A stretch of 64,000 bases of DNA from Bolinopsis microptera (taxonomy: Eukaryota > Ctenophora > Tentaculata > Lobata > Bolinopsidae): assembly GCF_026151205.1 (NCBI RefSeq), contig NC_087072.1, positions 2,437,375 to 2,501,374 of the forward strand. The letters are read 5' to 3'. The stretch's first letter is position 1; the number at the start of each line of letters is the position of its first letter. The position numbers and the translations under genes were made by a program. Of this stretch, positions 46,779-58,442 are shown in pieces. Under the pieces are notes generated by a model. That model was given only the letters and a program-made list of their open reading frames with translations. It was not told where the DNA came from and did no database searches.

Positions 46779-46791
46779 AAACAGTTCACAT

Positions 46792-47702
46792 TCAGTAGGA
46801 GTACTCAGACTCACTATCACTCGGACACGAGTCTTCTTCCTCGCTCTCTTCATCAAGTTTGGAGAGGGGTGTTATCCGTCTCTTCCTATAATACTCCTCC
46901 ACTTGTCTGGGTAGCTCTGCTAACACTGCTCCCGGCAACGCTCCCGAGTTCTGAGGAAAATAGGTTGTTCCATGTGAGTAAACACGGGAGCACAAGAAAT
47001 TGGGACAATAATCGAAATAAAGACAGAAATATCTGTATAGTAAATAGTAAGAGACGGAAAACGTCAAGACTTACTCCGGCGTATTTTTTGAAGGGAACAA
47101 ACTGGACAATATCTCTGGACGCTTTCCTCCCGTTGAACTGAAGGGCCTTCTTGTCCGCATCAAGCCTTTCCATATCCTCGAAGTTAGCATTCCCTACTCC
47201 AATTATAATGATACTCATCGGATAATCGGATGCTTCCACAATCGCTCCGATACAGTCGTATATGTCAGTAAACTGGCCGTCAGTTAAAATCAGGAGTACG
47301 TAATAGTGCTGAGAAAATGGAATGGTAAGTTCTTATTAATGATAAATGTACAACTTATCACAGACTTATCATCAATATGAAAAATAAAAGGGAGACATAA
47401 CGACCCAACAATCCAGCGCTGATATTCCTCCTACATCCCCGTAGGACGGTGGAGTGGATGGAGTAGTAACCATGGAAACAGAAGCCGTTCAAGGAACTGA
47501 CATGTTAACAGGATTAGAAAAGGTTTGGTAGTCCCGATGTAAAATTAAACAAAAGTTTTTAAAATAACCTGAGCAGTCCGTGACTGAGCGGCAATGATAG
47601 CAAGTCTGGAAACATTCCGCATCATTGGTGCACAGTTGGTGGGTCCTGATAGTCCCACAGTCAGAAGAGATGATTTGTATGATTCCATCACTCCTGGCAC
47701 TC
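46792..47702 (-). CDS. Copine C-terminal cassette A (three exons of the A domain)
   Basis: The minus-strand exons are 47702-47569, 47308-47075 and 46950-46792. All junctions have AG/GT, although the first donor is weak (gttatt). Product: VPGVMESYKSS...GPTNCAPMMR, then HYYVLLILTDGQFTDIYDCI...PMSIIIIGVGNANFEDMERL...RDIVQFVPFKKY, then GALPGAVLAELPRQVEEYYRKRRITP and an acidic Ser-rich tail ending SEYSY. This is the C-terminal half of the copine vWA-like domain plus the tail. Copines are cytosolic Ca2+-dependent phospholipid-binding proteins with two N-terminal C2 domains. No upstream exon with C2 domains or the first half of the A domain is seen between this and cassette B. It may be an alternative 3' end of a longer gene or a truncated duplicate. 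Confidence 0.85.
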
Positions 47703-48925
47703 CTGAAATATGGGCAGTTATTCAACATTAATTGCAAATACCTTCTACATTTCAACCGCGCTGAAGCATAAAATTCTGAAATTGTTCGCGATTCCTGGCC
47801 ATAGCTCGCGTCACAGCACTATGCAGTAACAGGAAATTCGTGCGCACGGCGACATTGGGAGTACATTGTACATCGATCAATCTGATACGTTTGTAAAGAA
47901 ATTTGTAGCGCGGCGCACCCGCGCGTATTCAATTTCAGAACTTGTTTTGTGTCTGACTGTGTAACCAATTGACGGTAACCAAGCGTCAGGAAGCAGTACT
48001 GTCGGCTTCGTCAAATACTAGGTCCCAACAGATCACATCATCCGCTGAGGGATACCGGAGTAACTCATTATTAATGTCCCTATTGCCAAATCTCCATGAA
48101 TTTGGCACACAATGATAAGTGTTGTAGTTGGAGATAAAGCTCGATTTTTCAGTTTCATTTCTTTAAAGACTATGAGCTGATCTTGCCGCACTGACTCAAA
48201 TATACCAGATTTCTTTTCCTACAGTTACAGTATATGGCTACCAAGCGTTTGGCAAAAAACGAGATCTTCAAGTTAATTTGCAGTCGCAAGACAAGGTAAA
48301 CCAAAGCAGGTTGCAATTGACCAAAAAAGTTTTGATAATACCACAACAAAACATCAGAGAGTACAAATACCATTACCATGCAAAGAAAACTAATTACAAT
48401 CCACTCAGCTGAATTACGGTACACATTTTCCTGTTACCTTAAAATTTAATAAAATTCTTCATTAAAAATAAAAGACGTCGCCACGGTCAATATTTTAAAT
48501 TCGTTTTAAAGCTATACAGAGAATTTAAATTGAAATTGAAATTGTGTCAATTTAGTCTGGACACTAAAATAACATACTGTATTTGAATTCGAAATTGCTC
48601 GAAATTAACAATTAAAATAAATCATTCGCGGAAAAATAAATTTAATTGATTGATCGATCGTTAATTCTGAAAAGTGAAATTCAAAATAAAATAAAGAATA
48701 AAAAGCAATTTAGGACCATTAGCAGTCCATTTATGTGTTCAAATTAGATATTAAAACACTACATTTTTTAAGTCAAAAAATTATTCTTAACAATTTATAA
48801 TTATGTCTTATTAAAACTATTAAATATTGATTATTCAGTAAAAGTTAACTTGAGCCAGTAAGATCCAATTTTGATAACGCCATCTTCCACCTCGCCAACA
48901 ACGTTCCAGCTACATTACCTGCCGT
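47703..48925. other. Spacer between the two copine cassettes
   Basis: About 1.2 kb of AT-rich sequence. I looked for copine C2 or early A-domain exons on the minus strand and found none. The ORF 48170-48424 has no recognisable content. Confidence 0.5.
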
Positions 48926-49931
48926 CTACATGGAGCTATCATCACTTGCCCCTTCAGCTGCTCCCACGTGCTCGGTAGACAAAGGAGTGATTCTCCTCTT
49001 TCTGTAGTACTCCTCCACTTGCCGGGGCAGCTCAGCTAACACAGCGCCCGGTAGTGCTGATAAACACTGCAAACAAGGTCTATATTCAATGGGACGAGTT
49101 TTAAGTTGACGAGGGTTATAAATCTTGGCGTACTAAGAAGGGACCTAATTTCTAGATTAAGTGAAACTTGGGCCCCCCCCCCCCCCCCCCCCCCCAACTT
49201 ACGTGGACGTATTTTTTGAATGGGACAAACTGCACGATATCCCTGGAGGCTTTTCTGCCGTTAAACTGGAGTGCTTTCTTGTCCGCATCAAGCCTTTCCA
49301 TGTCGGTAAAATCAGCGCTCCCCACTCCAATAATAATGATGCTCATCGGATAATCGGATGCCTCCACAATGGATCCGATACAGTCGTATATGTCAGTAAA
49401 CTGACCGTCAGTCATGATCAGGAGTATGTAATAGTTCTGAGAAATTGAGGACGGTTATTTTCGGACCGGTAACACTACACCGTACGTGATACAAAGTTGA
49501 GGCACTCATATCGACACAATAGGGGCTTCAATCAGTCTGACCTAACTTCCACCCAGAAGATAACAGATTCTGCTGAATTTGATGAGATTCAATTTTCACG
49601 CCTATCAACTCATTTTACAGGCTCATTGGTTAAGGATACCATTCGACTTAATTTAATTACTGAAGTCAATTTTCATCACAATAGATTTTATGATTAAAGA
49701 AGGACCAGGTTGAAGGTTCCCATCATCAGTAATTGTTGGTCAAATCAAGAGTTACATCACATTACGCTCCGCACTAAAAGAAAGTGTAAATCCTAACCTG
49801 AGCAGTTCGAGACTGAGCGGCAGTGATGGCAAGTCTAGAAACATGCCGTATCATTGGAGCACAGTTGGTTGGTCCTGATAGTCCTACGTACAAGAGGGAA
49901 CTCTTGTATGCCTCCATCACACCAGGCACCC
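48926..49931 (-). CDS. Copine C-terminal cassette B (three exons of the A domain)
   Basis: The minus-strand exons are 49931-49798, 49436-49203 and 49066-48926. The first two have exactly the lengths of cassette A's (134 and 234 nt), and the proteins are about 85-90% identical in those exons. The last exon diverges: it starts CLSALPGAVLAELPRQ, has no acidic tail and ends AAEGASDDSSM. A run of about 24 C lies in intron 2 (49172-49195). Like cassette A it lacks visible N-terminal exons: only ~370 bp separate it from the PIM-like kinase, and no exon is visible there. It may depend on exons beyond the nested single-exon genes or be a partial duplicate. Confidence 0.85.
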
Positions 49932-50306
49932 CTGTAAAGTCATTGGAGTAACAGGAGTAGCTACCAGATAGTTTGGGGGACAATCTAAATAGTGCAAATC
50001 AACCATACACCCAGATGACATGTTAGCCTGCTTTTAAAGTTTCAAATACTGGAGCTGGAGGTAACTTTTACTTTTATTGATGATTAATGATTATGAATCT
50101 GGGTAAGTTGAAGATCAGCAAGATAGTAATTTGTATTCTTTAAATCTTTACTCTTTTAATTTTAGACTTTAGAGGCTTATCCATCCAGTTCTTATTTTTG
50201 GTGAACAAAAGACGCAATGATTTATCAAAATAATACATAAAATCGATGAAACTCACTATAAATTGGGGCCCTTAAAACAGAGCAAAATAAAAATGATAAA
50301 ACTTTG

Positions 50307-51185
50307 CTAAATAGAGCATTCTAGCTCCAAGTTGGACAATTCCTCAATTCTGTCGGATATCCAAACGTGATGTCTCATCATGTGAAATGGCATTCTCTTT
50401 TTCTCGTCAGTCTTCAAACAACACTTCACAAAATCAAACGATTCGTCCAGACAGTGCGCCATCAAGCTCCAATCTGGTCCAGTGCTAACAATCTGGTTGA
50501 TAGATGTGAAGGGAGTGAAGGAAGAGAGACAACAGAACGCTAGACACCCTATAGCCCACACAGCACCAGGTCGAGGATAGTACTTGTTGTAAAGATAATG
50601 TTCTGGAGGAATGTAGATGTCAGTTCCTCGGACAAGACGGTAGGGATGTTTTGAGAGAACTGAGGCAGAACCAAAGTCTATAAGTTTGATCTGATCTCCG
50701 GCTGGGTTGTACATGATGTTCTCCTCCTTTATGTCTCGGTGATCAACCCCCATCTTGAAACAGAACCCGATAACATCGACCACCTGTTTAATAACGTTCC
50801 TAGCTCTCAACTCTGTCAGTCTTCCGTGCTCTTCGATGTGGTCGAATAGGTCACTGTAGCCTTCGAGATGTTCTGTTATGATCACTAGCTTGTCCTTAAT
50901 TTCATGATGCTCGGTGAAGGTGGATATGTTGGGATGACTAGAGAGTCGCTTCAGAGCCCAAACCTCCATAGGAACGTACTCATCGTTTTGTAGAATGATG
51001 TCCTGTTGTTTCTTGTTCTTCACAACCTTAGCAGCGTACTTCATCTTGGATTTCCGAGACTGGACACAGAATACGTCGCCAAAAGCTCCCTCGCCGAGTT
51101 TGGACTGGATAGAGTAGCGACGTTTGAAGGAATCTAGCTGGTTGTTCCTTGAAGGAGCGCAGGAAGTAAAGATTTTCAGCTTCAT
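50307..51185 (-). CDS. PIM-like serine/threonine kinase, copy 1 (intronless)
   Basis: The protein has 292 residues. The kinase core is complete: GEGAFGDVF glycine loop (31-39), AAK with K53, hinge TEHLEGY (104-110) followed by DLFDHIEEHGRL, catalytic HRD at 149-151 with KEEN, DFG at 170-172 and GTDIYIPPE in place of APE. DLFD.I near the hinge and HRDIKEENI are typical of the PIM family, constitutively active cytosolic Ser/Thr kinases that promote survival and growth. There is no regulatory domain, as expected for PIM. I chose the ATG at 51185 because it has a strong context (ccaccATGa) and aligns with the start of the second copy. No introns are present, which suggests an origin by retroposition or an intronless ancestor. 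It lies in an inverted duplication with 61188-62066. Confidence 0.93.
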   Translation of the reverse strand: MKLKIFTSCAPSRNNQLDSFKRRYSIQSKLGEGAFGDVFCVQSRKSKMKYAAKVVKNKKQQDIILQNDEYVPMEVWALKRLSSHPNISTFTEHHEIKDKLVIITEHLEGYSDLFDHIEEHGRLTELRARNVIKQVVDVIGFCFKMGVDHRDIKEENIMYNPAGDQIKLIDFGSASVLSKHPYRLVRGTDIYIPPEHYLYNKYYPRPGAVWAIGCLAFCCLSSFTPFTSINQIVSTGPDWSLMAHCLDESFDFVKCCLKTDEKKRMPFHMMRHHVWISDRIEELSNLELECSI

Positions 51186-51712
51186 GGTGGACAAATCGGA
51201 AGTAAACTTGAACAGAAGAAGTTCGAAAGAGTTGAACTGATAATGAGAAGGAACTTCGATAATATCTCAATATATAGTCCGACTGATTGAGGTGCACAAC
51301 AAGTTTATACGTAAGTCGATCTGTTATCCAATGTACAATTAGTGTCACTACAAAACCGCACTACTGTCTAAACTAACTCAGCTCCGATTACACGAGTATA
51401 TAACGAGATATCCCGCCACCGAGTTACCAGGGATCACCACTTATTGCTTGCGAGCCCAAACAAACACGTGATGGTCACATGATCTGGTGACTTCTGATTG
51501 GACCCTGTCTCGAATACACTATACTTTGATAGGGTGAAGTCTCCCATACACTCCTCTGATTGGTTGAAGTCTCGAATAAACGCTTCTGATTGGGTATTGT
51601 GACCAGCTGAAGGTTTGCAGTTGGTGAGATGATCCGACAATCAGCTTGTTAGACGTATTTCCGGTGGGAAATGGAACTGGAAACGTGGGCCGTGAAGAAA
51701 GAAGCTGACTAA
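51186..51712 (-). promoter_or_regulatory. Promoter and leader of PIM-like kinase copy 1
   Basis: The sequence is shared, inverted, with 60706-61187. It carries three or four CCAAT boxes (ATTGG on the plus strand near 51497, 51561 and 51591), each next to a tctcgaata/tattcgaga-type word repeated at about 30-40 bp spacing. Confidence 0.55.
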
Positions 51713-52865
51713 TGTCAAAGAAAGGAGGAACTCATCTGGAAGATGGCCTGTGCACGTGACACACATCTAATATACCAGCTTGAGCGGTATTAGGTTGGAA
51801 ACGAACGGGTAGCGTGCTGGATCTATTAATTTAATTACGGTCATTAGGCCCCTGAGGGGTTTGAGAAACGCTCAATCAGTCGAACGTGTAGACTGAGGAC
51901 TAGACGGTTGAAAGTTTGGTGGTCTATGTACAATTAATTTATATTTCTAAGTTAATTGATGTCTGAGGACCAACAGCTATTGCTTGCTGTATTTATTATC
52001 ACAAACCAGAGATACAAGTTTTAACTCACATAATTTAAACGATCCACTACAATGTATCATTTTATTTCATTCATATTTCCAGCAGTTTAAAGAAATAAAA
52101 CGTACAGATTTAAGGTTCGATCAACTTAAACTCAGATATCGCCTGATGTTATCATTTTACATTATATCATGTTCACAAATGAAGCTGTCTTCTAAAATGT
52201 ATCAAGTTTGACCAAACACATCCCAGATACAATTTTTCCTAGCGAGAAAGAGCACACAAACAGCAAACACACAGAAAATAATCAACCAAACGAATTGTAA
52301 ACGGTTAAAACAGTAGAGCGAGTTAGCACATGGGACGATGTCTGCGAGTGTAGAGAATTGTTGGGCCTAATGACACAGAACTTGTTGTATAATATTGACG
52401 ATACGCTATGAGATGTTGCTTTGTTGAGATTATTGAAGACTAATAATGGGAAATAGGGTGTAAAAACTCAATATTGAATGAGATTATTATTATTAGCAGT
52501 GTAAAATGTGAATAACTAATAGTTGTGTTACATTATGTACCAAGTGATGGTCATTGTCCATCTAGACAAGGAAAATTTAACACAGCAATGTCTTCGTTAT
52601 TAGCTGCATTGGGCAAGTCAGAGTCAACCTCCTAGCGTTACACTAAGTCAAGATATCAATAGTTGCAGTTCTCCAATTAACAAAATCAACAATTTTTGGT
52701 ATCATTGTATCTAGATCCATCTGATCTCAGAACAGATCCTGCCATAATTTACCGCCACAAAGTCGAGCTGCTTAGTTTTAGTATTTAAACAAAGCACGGA
52801 TGACTGGTGGGTTCAGTTTACATTGAATTCGGGAAACTTGTTCAATAATCGTCGTTCAATGTTGT
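51713..52865. other. Intergenic, no recognised gene
   Basis: AT-rich spacer between the kinase promoter and the 3' end of the GPCR gene. It contains only short unsupported ORFs. Confidence 0.4.
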
Positions 52866-52872
52866 TATTGCC

Positions 52873-54018
52873 TCATTTTCGTCCAAGGAGAGCTTTCACA
52901 AACACCCTGATGCTGTCACTTCTAAATATAAGGATCAAGGGATTAATCAAACTGTTCAGAAAAGGAACTAAGCCTGAAGTGACATATAAAATCAGGCGAT
53001 CAGATATTTTAGGGCCTTCAGGTCTACCATGTTTCTGAGTGTCCCCAAACAGCCAGATCACAGAAACAGAGTACGCAGTATTACACAAACAGAAAACACT
53101 GGTCAACTGTATGATGGTAATGGTTGTTTTCCACTCAGATTTCCGTTCTTCAGATTTTTCTCCCTCAGTTTCTACTCCACTTTCTTGTCCATTTTTTCGG
53201 TTTACATTGTTTTCACTGGCTGGTCCAACTTTTCCATTGATCAAATGCTTTCTATCAGAGTTAAAAAGTAACACTTTACTTTGGATTACCAGACAGATGA
53301 TAGCAATCAGTGTTGCTAAATGGTAGAAGATGTTCGACACACTTGACTCTACGACTAAGGGGACCGAATTTTTTGTCCCATCATCTAGAGCCTGTTCCAA
53401 GAGACTAGATCCTAAAGCTGGATTGAGAAACATCTTTGCGTGAAATCTCATGATGGGGATTTTCTCAGTTAAAACTAGAAGGTGCCATAAATCAATAACG
53501 CAGAGGATCAGAATGAAGACAAAGCACACCCAGTACACAATGTGTAGATTCCTTCTTCTGACTCGGTAGAAAGGCTGGGAGATGTTGATGGTTCTCACCA
53601 CACTCAACACTGTGTTGGCAAAGACACTCAACCTACCTGCTAGATTCGTCATCACGTACACTACGCAAACTAATACTTTCATGGTCTCTTCCACTGCTTC
53701 CACATCTGATGTCACCGTAATTATCATGTAGACTGCGTGTATCACCGCGGTGACACCCATGGTGACATCCCAGCCGGTAAGGTAGGTATAGAGCAGAGCA
53801 GCGGTGCTACGTTTACCTTTTCTGTAGAAGTGTCCGACTAGAGAGTTAAGGATGATGATAGTTACACCAACCACCAGATTCAGTGGAATCATTGTGTAGA
53901 GGAAGGAACTTGCAAGTAAGTCCATAGCATCATTTGTATTATTGTTTATAATGTCGGTTGTATTGGTCTTATTAACTTTCGTTTGATCCATCGTATCATT
54001 TCGCGCCATTTCCTGCAT
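52873..54018 (-). CDS. Class A-like G-protein-coupled receptor, 381 residues (intronless)
   Basis: The single open frame has a short N-terminus bearing several Asn-glycosylation sites (NDT, NKT, NTT, NNT). Seven hydrophobic segments lie at about 40-62, 72-98, 114-143, 158-183, 226-252, 298-323 and 343-366. The third helix ends SVVRTI where DRY is usual. The sixth begins after a basic, Glu-rich third loop of about 45 residues. The seventh has NPLILIF in the place of NPxxY. No ligand can be predicted: the motif drift is typical of the lineage-specific receptor expansions seen in many invertebrates. The start at 54018 (MQEM) precedes a second Met at residue 4. Stop is at 52873. Confidence 0.9.
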   Translation of the reverse strand: MQEMARNDTMDQTKVNKTNTTDIINNNTNDAMDLLASSFLYTMIPLNLVVGVTIIILNSLVGHFYRKGKRSTAALLYTYLTGWDVTMGVTAVIHAVYMIITVTSDVEAVEETMKVLVCVVYVMTNLAGRLSVFANTVLSVVRTINISQPFYRVRRRNLHIVYWVCFVFILILCVIDLWHLLVLTEKIPIMRFHAKMFLNPALGSSLLEQALDDGTKNSVPLVVESSVSNIFYHLATLIAIICLVIQSKVLLFNSDRKHLINGKVGPASENNVNRKNGQESGVETEGEKSEERKSEWKTTITIIQLTSVFCLCNTAYSVSVIWLFGDTQKHGRPEGPKISDRLILYVTSGLVPFLNSLINPLILIFRSDSIRVFVKALLGRK

Positions 54019-54600
54019 TCGAGTACTTTTAAAATCTTACAGTGTTTAAACTTCTAAGATTTTTCAACAACTAGCAAAGTGAAGTAGTATCAGTTAATTC
54101 AGCACAACTAAAAAACGGGCAAATAAGATATACGGTAAAAGAGTTTCATCATCAATTTCCAGGCAGTGAAAGTAGCCAACCGTCTACATTATATAAATCA
54201 AGAGGCTTGCATATAATGAACATATTGACATATGCTTGTAAAGTGTAAACACCGCGGTAATTATAAATTAAATAAGGGCTCTACATTGTAAAGTAATGAG
54301 TGTTATGAAGCGGTCTCTCTTTTTAACTGTTAACCCTAGGACACCTTTACGTAGATTAAATACTCATGACGACTTGTAATTATCTGTTAAGTTAAAGGAA
54401 TAGTGGCCCACAGCACCCTACAAACAGATAAGTTTAATTTATCTAAGTACGATTGACAGATCTATTCCAGGAAATCAATTACGACACAGCTGTTTTCTTT
54501 CCTTGCTGTACGGCTAGTTAAACAAGGAATTAAAACTGTGGGGCTCCGTACAGACCAACCTACCTGTGGCTAAAGCTCTAATATACAAAAAACAATACAT
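54019..54600. other. 5' flank of the GPCR, no recognised gene
   Basis: AT-rich sequence upstream of the minus-strand receptor. No TATA box or exon is convincing. Confidence 0.4.
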
Positions 54601-54604
54601 TGTA

Positions 54605-55565
54605 TTCGTAGCTGGGTGAGAAGTGTGTGGCGGTTCCTCCGCCCTGCGGACCACATAAAGGCCACAATAATCCTGTGCCCAGCAAGCGTTCCAAATCAAA
54701 TCGCCACCGCTATCCTTCAACTGCTAGTGTAGCGGTTTCAACCCATCCTTCACAGACGGCAACTCCTAATGAAAATAAACAGCTGGATATCGACGCAGAT
54801 GAACTATCTAGAAGAAACTGGATGTAGTTCACCAGCAGAAGCAACAACAAACGGCTATCAAACCGAGTGAGGATTATACAATCTGTGTTGACTACACAAT
54901 GGGGAAATGCCCTCACGGAATAAGTGGACGGACTCTCCACCAGGGTAAAACTACATGCAGCAAGCTTCATCCTAAGCGCTGTAAAAAGTTTACACGTTTC
55001 GGCACTGATTCTAATGGGGGCTGTACTTTAGGTTCAGGGTGTCAGCTCTTCCACCCAAAGCACTGCAAAAACTCGGTTCAACACAAGCAGTGTTTTAAAG
55101 AACAATGCACTTTGTGATCCTGAAGAATTTCCTGAACTGTTGAACCTTGTCCTTTTTCAGAAATGTGAGATGGGGTGCCCAAGGGAAAAGGCATCTAGCA
55201 AAAGGCGGGGTTCACCGGTTTATACATTGTCTCGCAAGAAACGAAAATTAAAACTTCAGTTTTATTTGGCTGAACAAAATCCAGTCGCTACAACAGCTCA
55301 CTTGGAGTCACTTAGAAACCAGATTTCGAGTGTGTACGCTGACATGCGAGACGCTATAAACCACGACCTTAACTACCGTGAACAACAGGCGGTAGATAAA
55401 GTGCACGGCAATCCAAAATCTACAGCTATGCTAAAAAGTTCTCTAAGCAGAAACGCAGTATTCCAATGCTTTTCAATGAAGCCAAGAGAACTTGCACCAA
55501 TCCTGAAGTGATTGCTAACATCCTCCAGCGTCAATTCAGCACTCACAAAGTGAGTAACGGCTGTT
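54605..55565 (+). pseudogene. Degenerate LINE: CCCH/CCHC-type ORF1-like part fused to an RT linker
   Basis: Frames at 54627-54827 and 54835-55117 carry DYTICVDYTMGKCPHG, CSKLHPKRCKKF and GCTLGSGCQLFHPKHCKNS. This is the repeated Cys/His zinc-finger block found in ORFs of many invertebrate non-LTR elements. They are separated by a frameshift and stop. From 55140 a second part has SRKKRKLKLQFYLAE and INHDLNYREQQAVDKVHGNPK. After another frameshift at about 55425 it continues YSYAKKFSKQKRSIPMLFNE...ANILQRQFS, the linker that precedes the RT domain. The endonuclease is missing and no RT core follows. Confidence 0.75.
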
Positions 55566-55627
55566 AATGATGATAAGTACATCATTATTCATTAAATACC
55601 ATACTAACGTAATTTAATTCCTTGTAG

Positions 55628-55713
55628 GAAAATGACGTGATCTTGGAGGCTGCTATTCTACCAGACGTTGGAGGTTGCTGTACGGTGTACCAGTGCTGTT
55701 CTAGGAGCTGCTA
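55628..55713 (+). pseudogene. Possible Cys-rich terminal exon after the LINE relic
   Basis: After ttccttgtag the frame ENDVILEAAILPD runs to GGCCTVYQCCSRSC and TAG. The preceding LINE frame ends cacaaagtgagt, a possible donor, and joining the two keeps frame. It could be remaining LINE sequence or an exonised end. The evidence is thin. Confidence 0.3.
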
Positions 55714-55949
55714 GCCACGCCTGTTGTATGCTGCTTGACTACACAGAGTGTTAGTCAGCTGTGTATGTGAGAAAGAGCGTTAGCAGTGTGACCCTAGCAG
55801 ACTAATATCTAGATAAACTCAGTTGTGACAAGTTGTTTATTGACTGTATTGATTGACTATTTATTTACTATCATTTGTAGATTGTGAGTATCCTTTGTTC
55901 TCGTGTCTAATATTAATCAGTTTATCAACGGCCAGTGCAACCTATCAAT

Positions 55950-58005
55950 CATCATATTGTGTCTCTTAACAAAGTGAGTAACAAGTCAGTGCAACCCACC
56001 AATCATCATATTGTGTATCTTAACAAAGTGAGTAACAAGTCAGTGCTACCCATCAACCATCATACTGTGTCTCTTAACAAGTGAGTAACAAGTCAGTGCA
56101 ACCCACCAATCATCATATTGTGCCTCTTAACAAAGTGAGTAACAAGTCAGTGCTACCCATCAATCATCATACTGTGTATCTTAACAAGTGAGTAACAAGT
56201 CAGTGCAACCCATCAATCATCATACTGTGTCTCTTAACAAAGTGAGTAACAAGTCAGTGCAACCCATCAACCATCATAATGTGTCTCTTAACAAGTGAGT
56301 AACAACTCAGTGCAACCCATCAACCATCATACTGTGTCTCTTAACAAGTGAGTAACAATTCAGTGCAACCCATCAATCATCATACTGTGTCTCTTAACAA
56401 AGTGAGTAACAAGTCAGTGCTACCCATCAATCATCATACTGTGTCTCTTAACAAGTGAGTAACAAGTCAGTGCAACCCATCAACCATCATACTGTGTCTG
56501 TTAACAAAGTGAGTAACAAGTCAGTGCTACCCATCAATCATCATACTGTGTCTCTTAACAGAGTGAGTAACAAGTCAGTGCTACCCATCAACCATCATAC
56601 TGTGTCTCTTAACAAAGTGAGTAACAAGTCAGTGCTACCCATCAACCATCATACTGTGTCTCTTAACAAAGTGAGTAACAAGTCAGTGCTACCCATCAAC
56701 CATCATACTGTGTCTCTTAACAAAGTGAGTAACAAGTCAGTGCAACCCATCAATCATCATACTGTGTCTCTTAAAAAGTGAGTAACAAGTCAGTGCAACC
56801 CATCAATCATCTTACTGTGTCTCTTAACAAAGTGAGTAACAAGTCAGTGCAACCCATCAACCATCATACTGTGTCTCTTAACAAAGTGAGTAACAAGTCA
56901 GTGCTACCCATCAACCATCATACTGTGTCTCTTAACAAGTGAGTAACAAGTCAGTGCAACCCATCAACCATCATACTGTGTCTCTTAACAAGTGAGTAAC
57001 AAGTCAGTGCTACCCATCAACCATCATACTGTGTCTCTTAACAAGTGAGTAACAAGTCAGTGCAACCCATCAATCATCATACTGTGTCTCTTAACAAGTG
57101 AGTAACAAGTCAGTGCTACCCATCAATCATCATACTGTGTCTCGTAACAAAGTGAGTAACAAGTCAGTGCTACCCATCAACCATCATATTGTGTCTCTTA
57201 ACAAAGTGAGTAACAAGTCAGTGCTACCCATCAATCATCATATTGTGTCTCTTAACAAGTGAGTAACAAGTCAGTGCTACCCATCAATCATCATACTGTG
57301 TCTCTTAACAAAGTGAGTAACAAGTCAGTGCTACCCATCAATCATCATACTGTGTCTCTTAACAAAGTGAGTAACAAGTCAGTGCAACCCATCAATCATC
57401 ATACTGTGTCTCTTAACAAGTGAGTAACAAGTCAGTGCAACCCATCAATCATCATACTGTGTCTCTTAACAAGTGAGTAACAAGTCAGTGCTACCCATCA
57501 ATCATCATACTGTGATTCTTAACAAAGTGAGTAACAAGTCAGTGCAACCCATCAATCATCATACTGTGTCTCTTAACAAAGTGAGTAACAAGTCAGTGCA
57601 ACCCATCAATCATCATACTGTGTCTCTTAACAAAGTGAGTAACAAGTCAGTGCAACCCATCAATCATCATACTGTGTCTCTTAACAAGTGAGTAACAAGT
57701 CAGTGCAACCCATCAATCATCATATTGTGTCTCTTAACAAGTGAGTAACAAGTCAGTGCAACCCATCAATCATCATATTGTGTCTCTTAACAAGTGAGTA
57801 ACAAGTCAGTGCAACCCATCAACCATCATACTGTGTCTCTTAACAAAGTGAGTAACAAGTCAGTGCAACCCATCAACCATCATACTGTGTCTCTTAACAA
57901 GTGAGTAACAAGTCAGTGCTACCCATCAATCATCATACTGTGTCTCTTAACAAAGTGAGTAACAAGTCAGTGCTACCCATCAACCATCATACTGTGTCTG
58001 TTAAA
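55950..58005. repeat. 53/54-bp satellite, about 38 copies
   Basis: The unit gtgagtaacaagtcagtgct continues acccatcaatcatcatactgtgtctcttaacaa(a). Runs of 54-bp units give an open 18-residue repeat (VSNKSVLPINHHTVSLNK). Frequent 53-bp units break it, so it is not coding. Every unit contains AA(A)GTGAGT, a 5' splice-site consensus. Confidence 0.96.
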
Positions 58006-58017
58006 TACACAATAATC

Positions 58018-58442
58018 CAGGGCCAGTGGAGTCAGAAGGATTTTACTACTTTTTATGTTTTATTAATTACTTAATTAAAGTGTAACTGGGGCCGGGAGGG
58101 TGCCCATCGTACACTTGAATTAACCCCTCTTAACAAAATCTAAGACGGTAGTCCTTTGATATGCACGCAGCCTAGAGGAAGTATTTTTTATGGACACCAA
58201 AATTGGCAAGACATATGAATCAAATTACAGTGAGTGCCAGTGGAGTCAGAAGGATTTTACTTTTTATGTTTTATTAATTACTTAATTAAAGTGTAACTGG
58301 GGAGGGTGCCCATCGTACGCTTGACTTAACCCCTCTTAACAAAATCTAAGACGGTAGTCCTTTGATATGCACGCAGCCTAGAGGAAGTTTTTTTATGGAC
58401 ACCAAAATTGGCAAGACATATGAATCAAATTACAGTGAGTGG
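58018..58442. repeat. Tandem duplication of about 210 bp
   Basis: Two direct copies start gccagtggagtcagaaggat and end caaattacagtgagt. They differ by small indels. The trailing acagtgagt recalls the neighbouring satellite. Confidence 0.93.

Noticed and set aside
56455..57691. Repeat protein VSNKSVLPINHHTVSLNK
   Set aside because: Only runs of 54-bp units are open; interspersed 53-bp units break the frame throughout the array.
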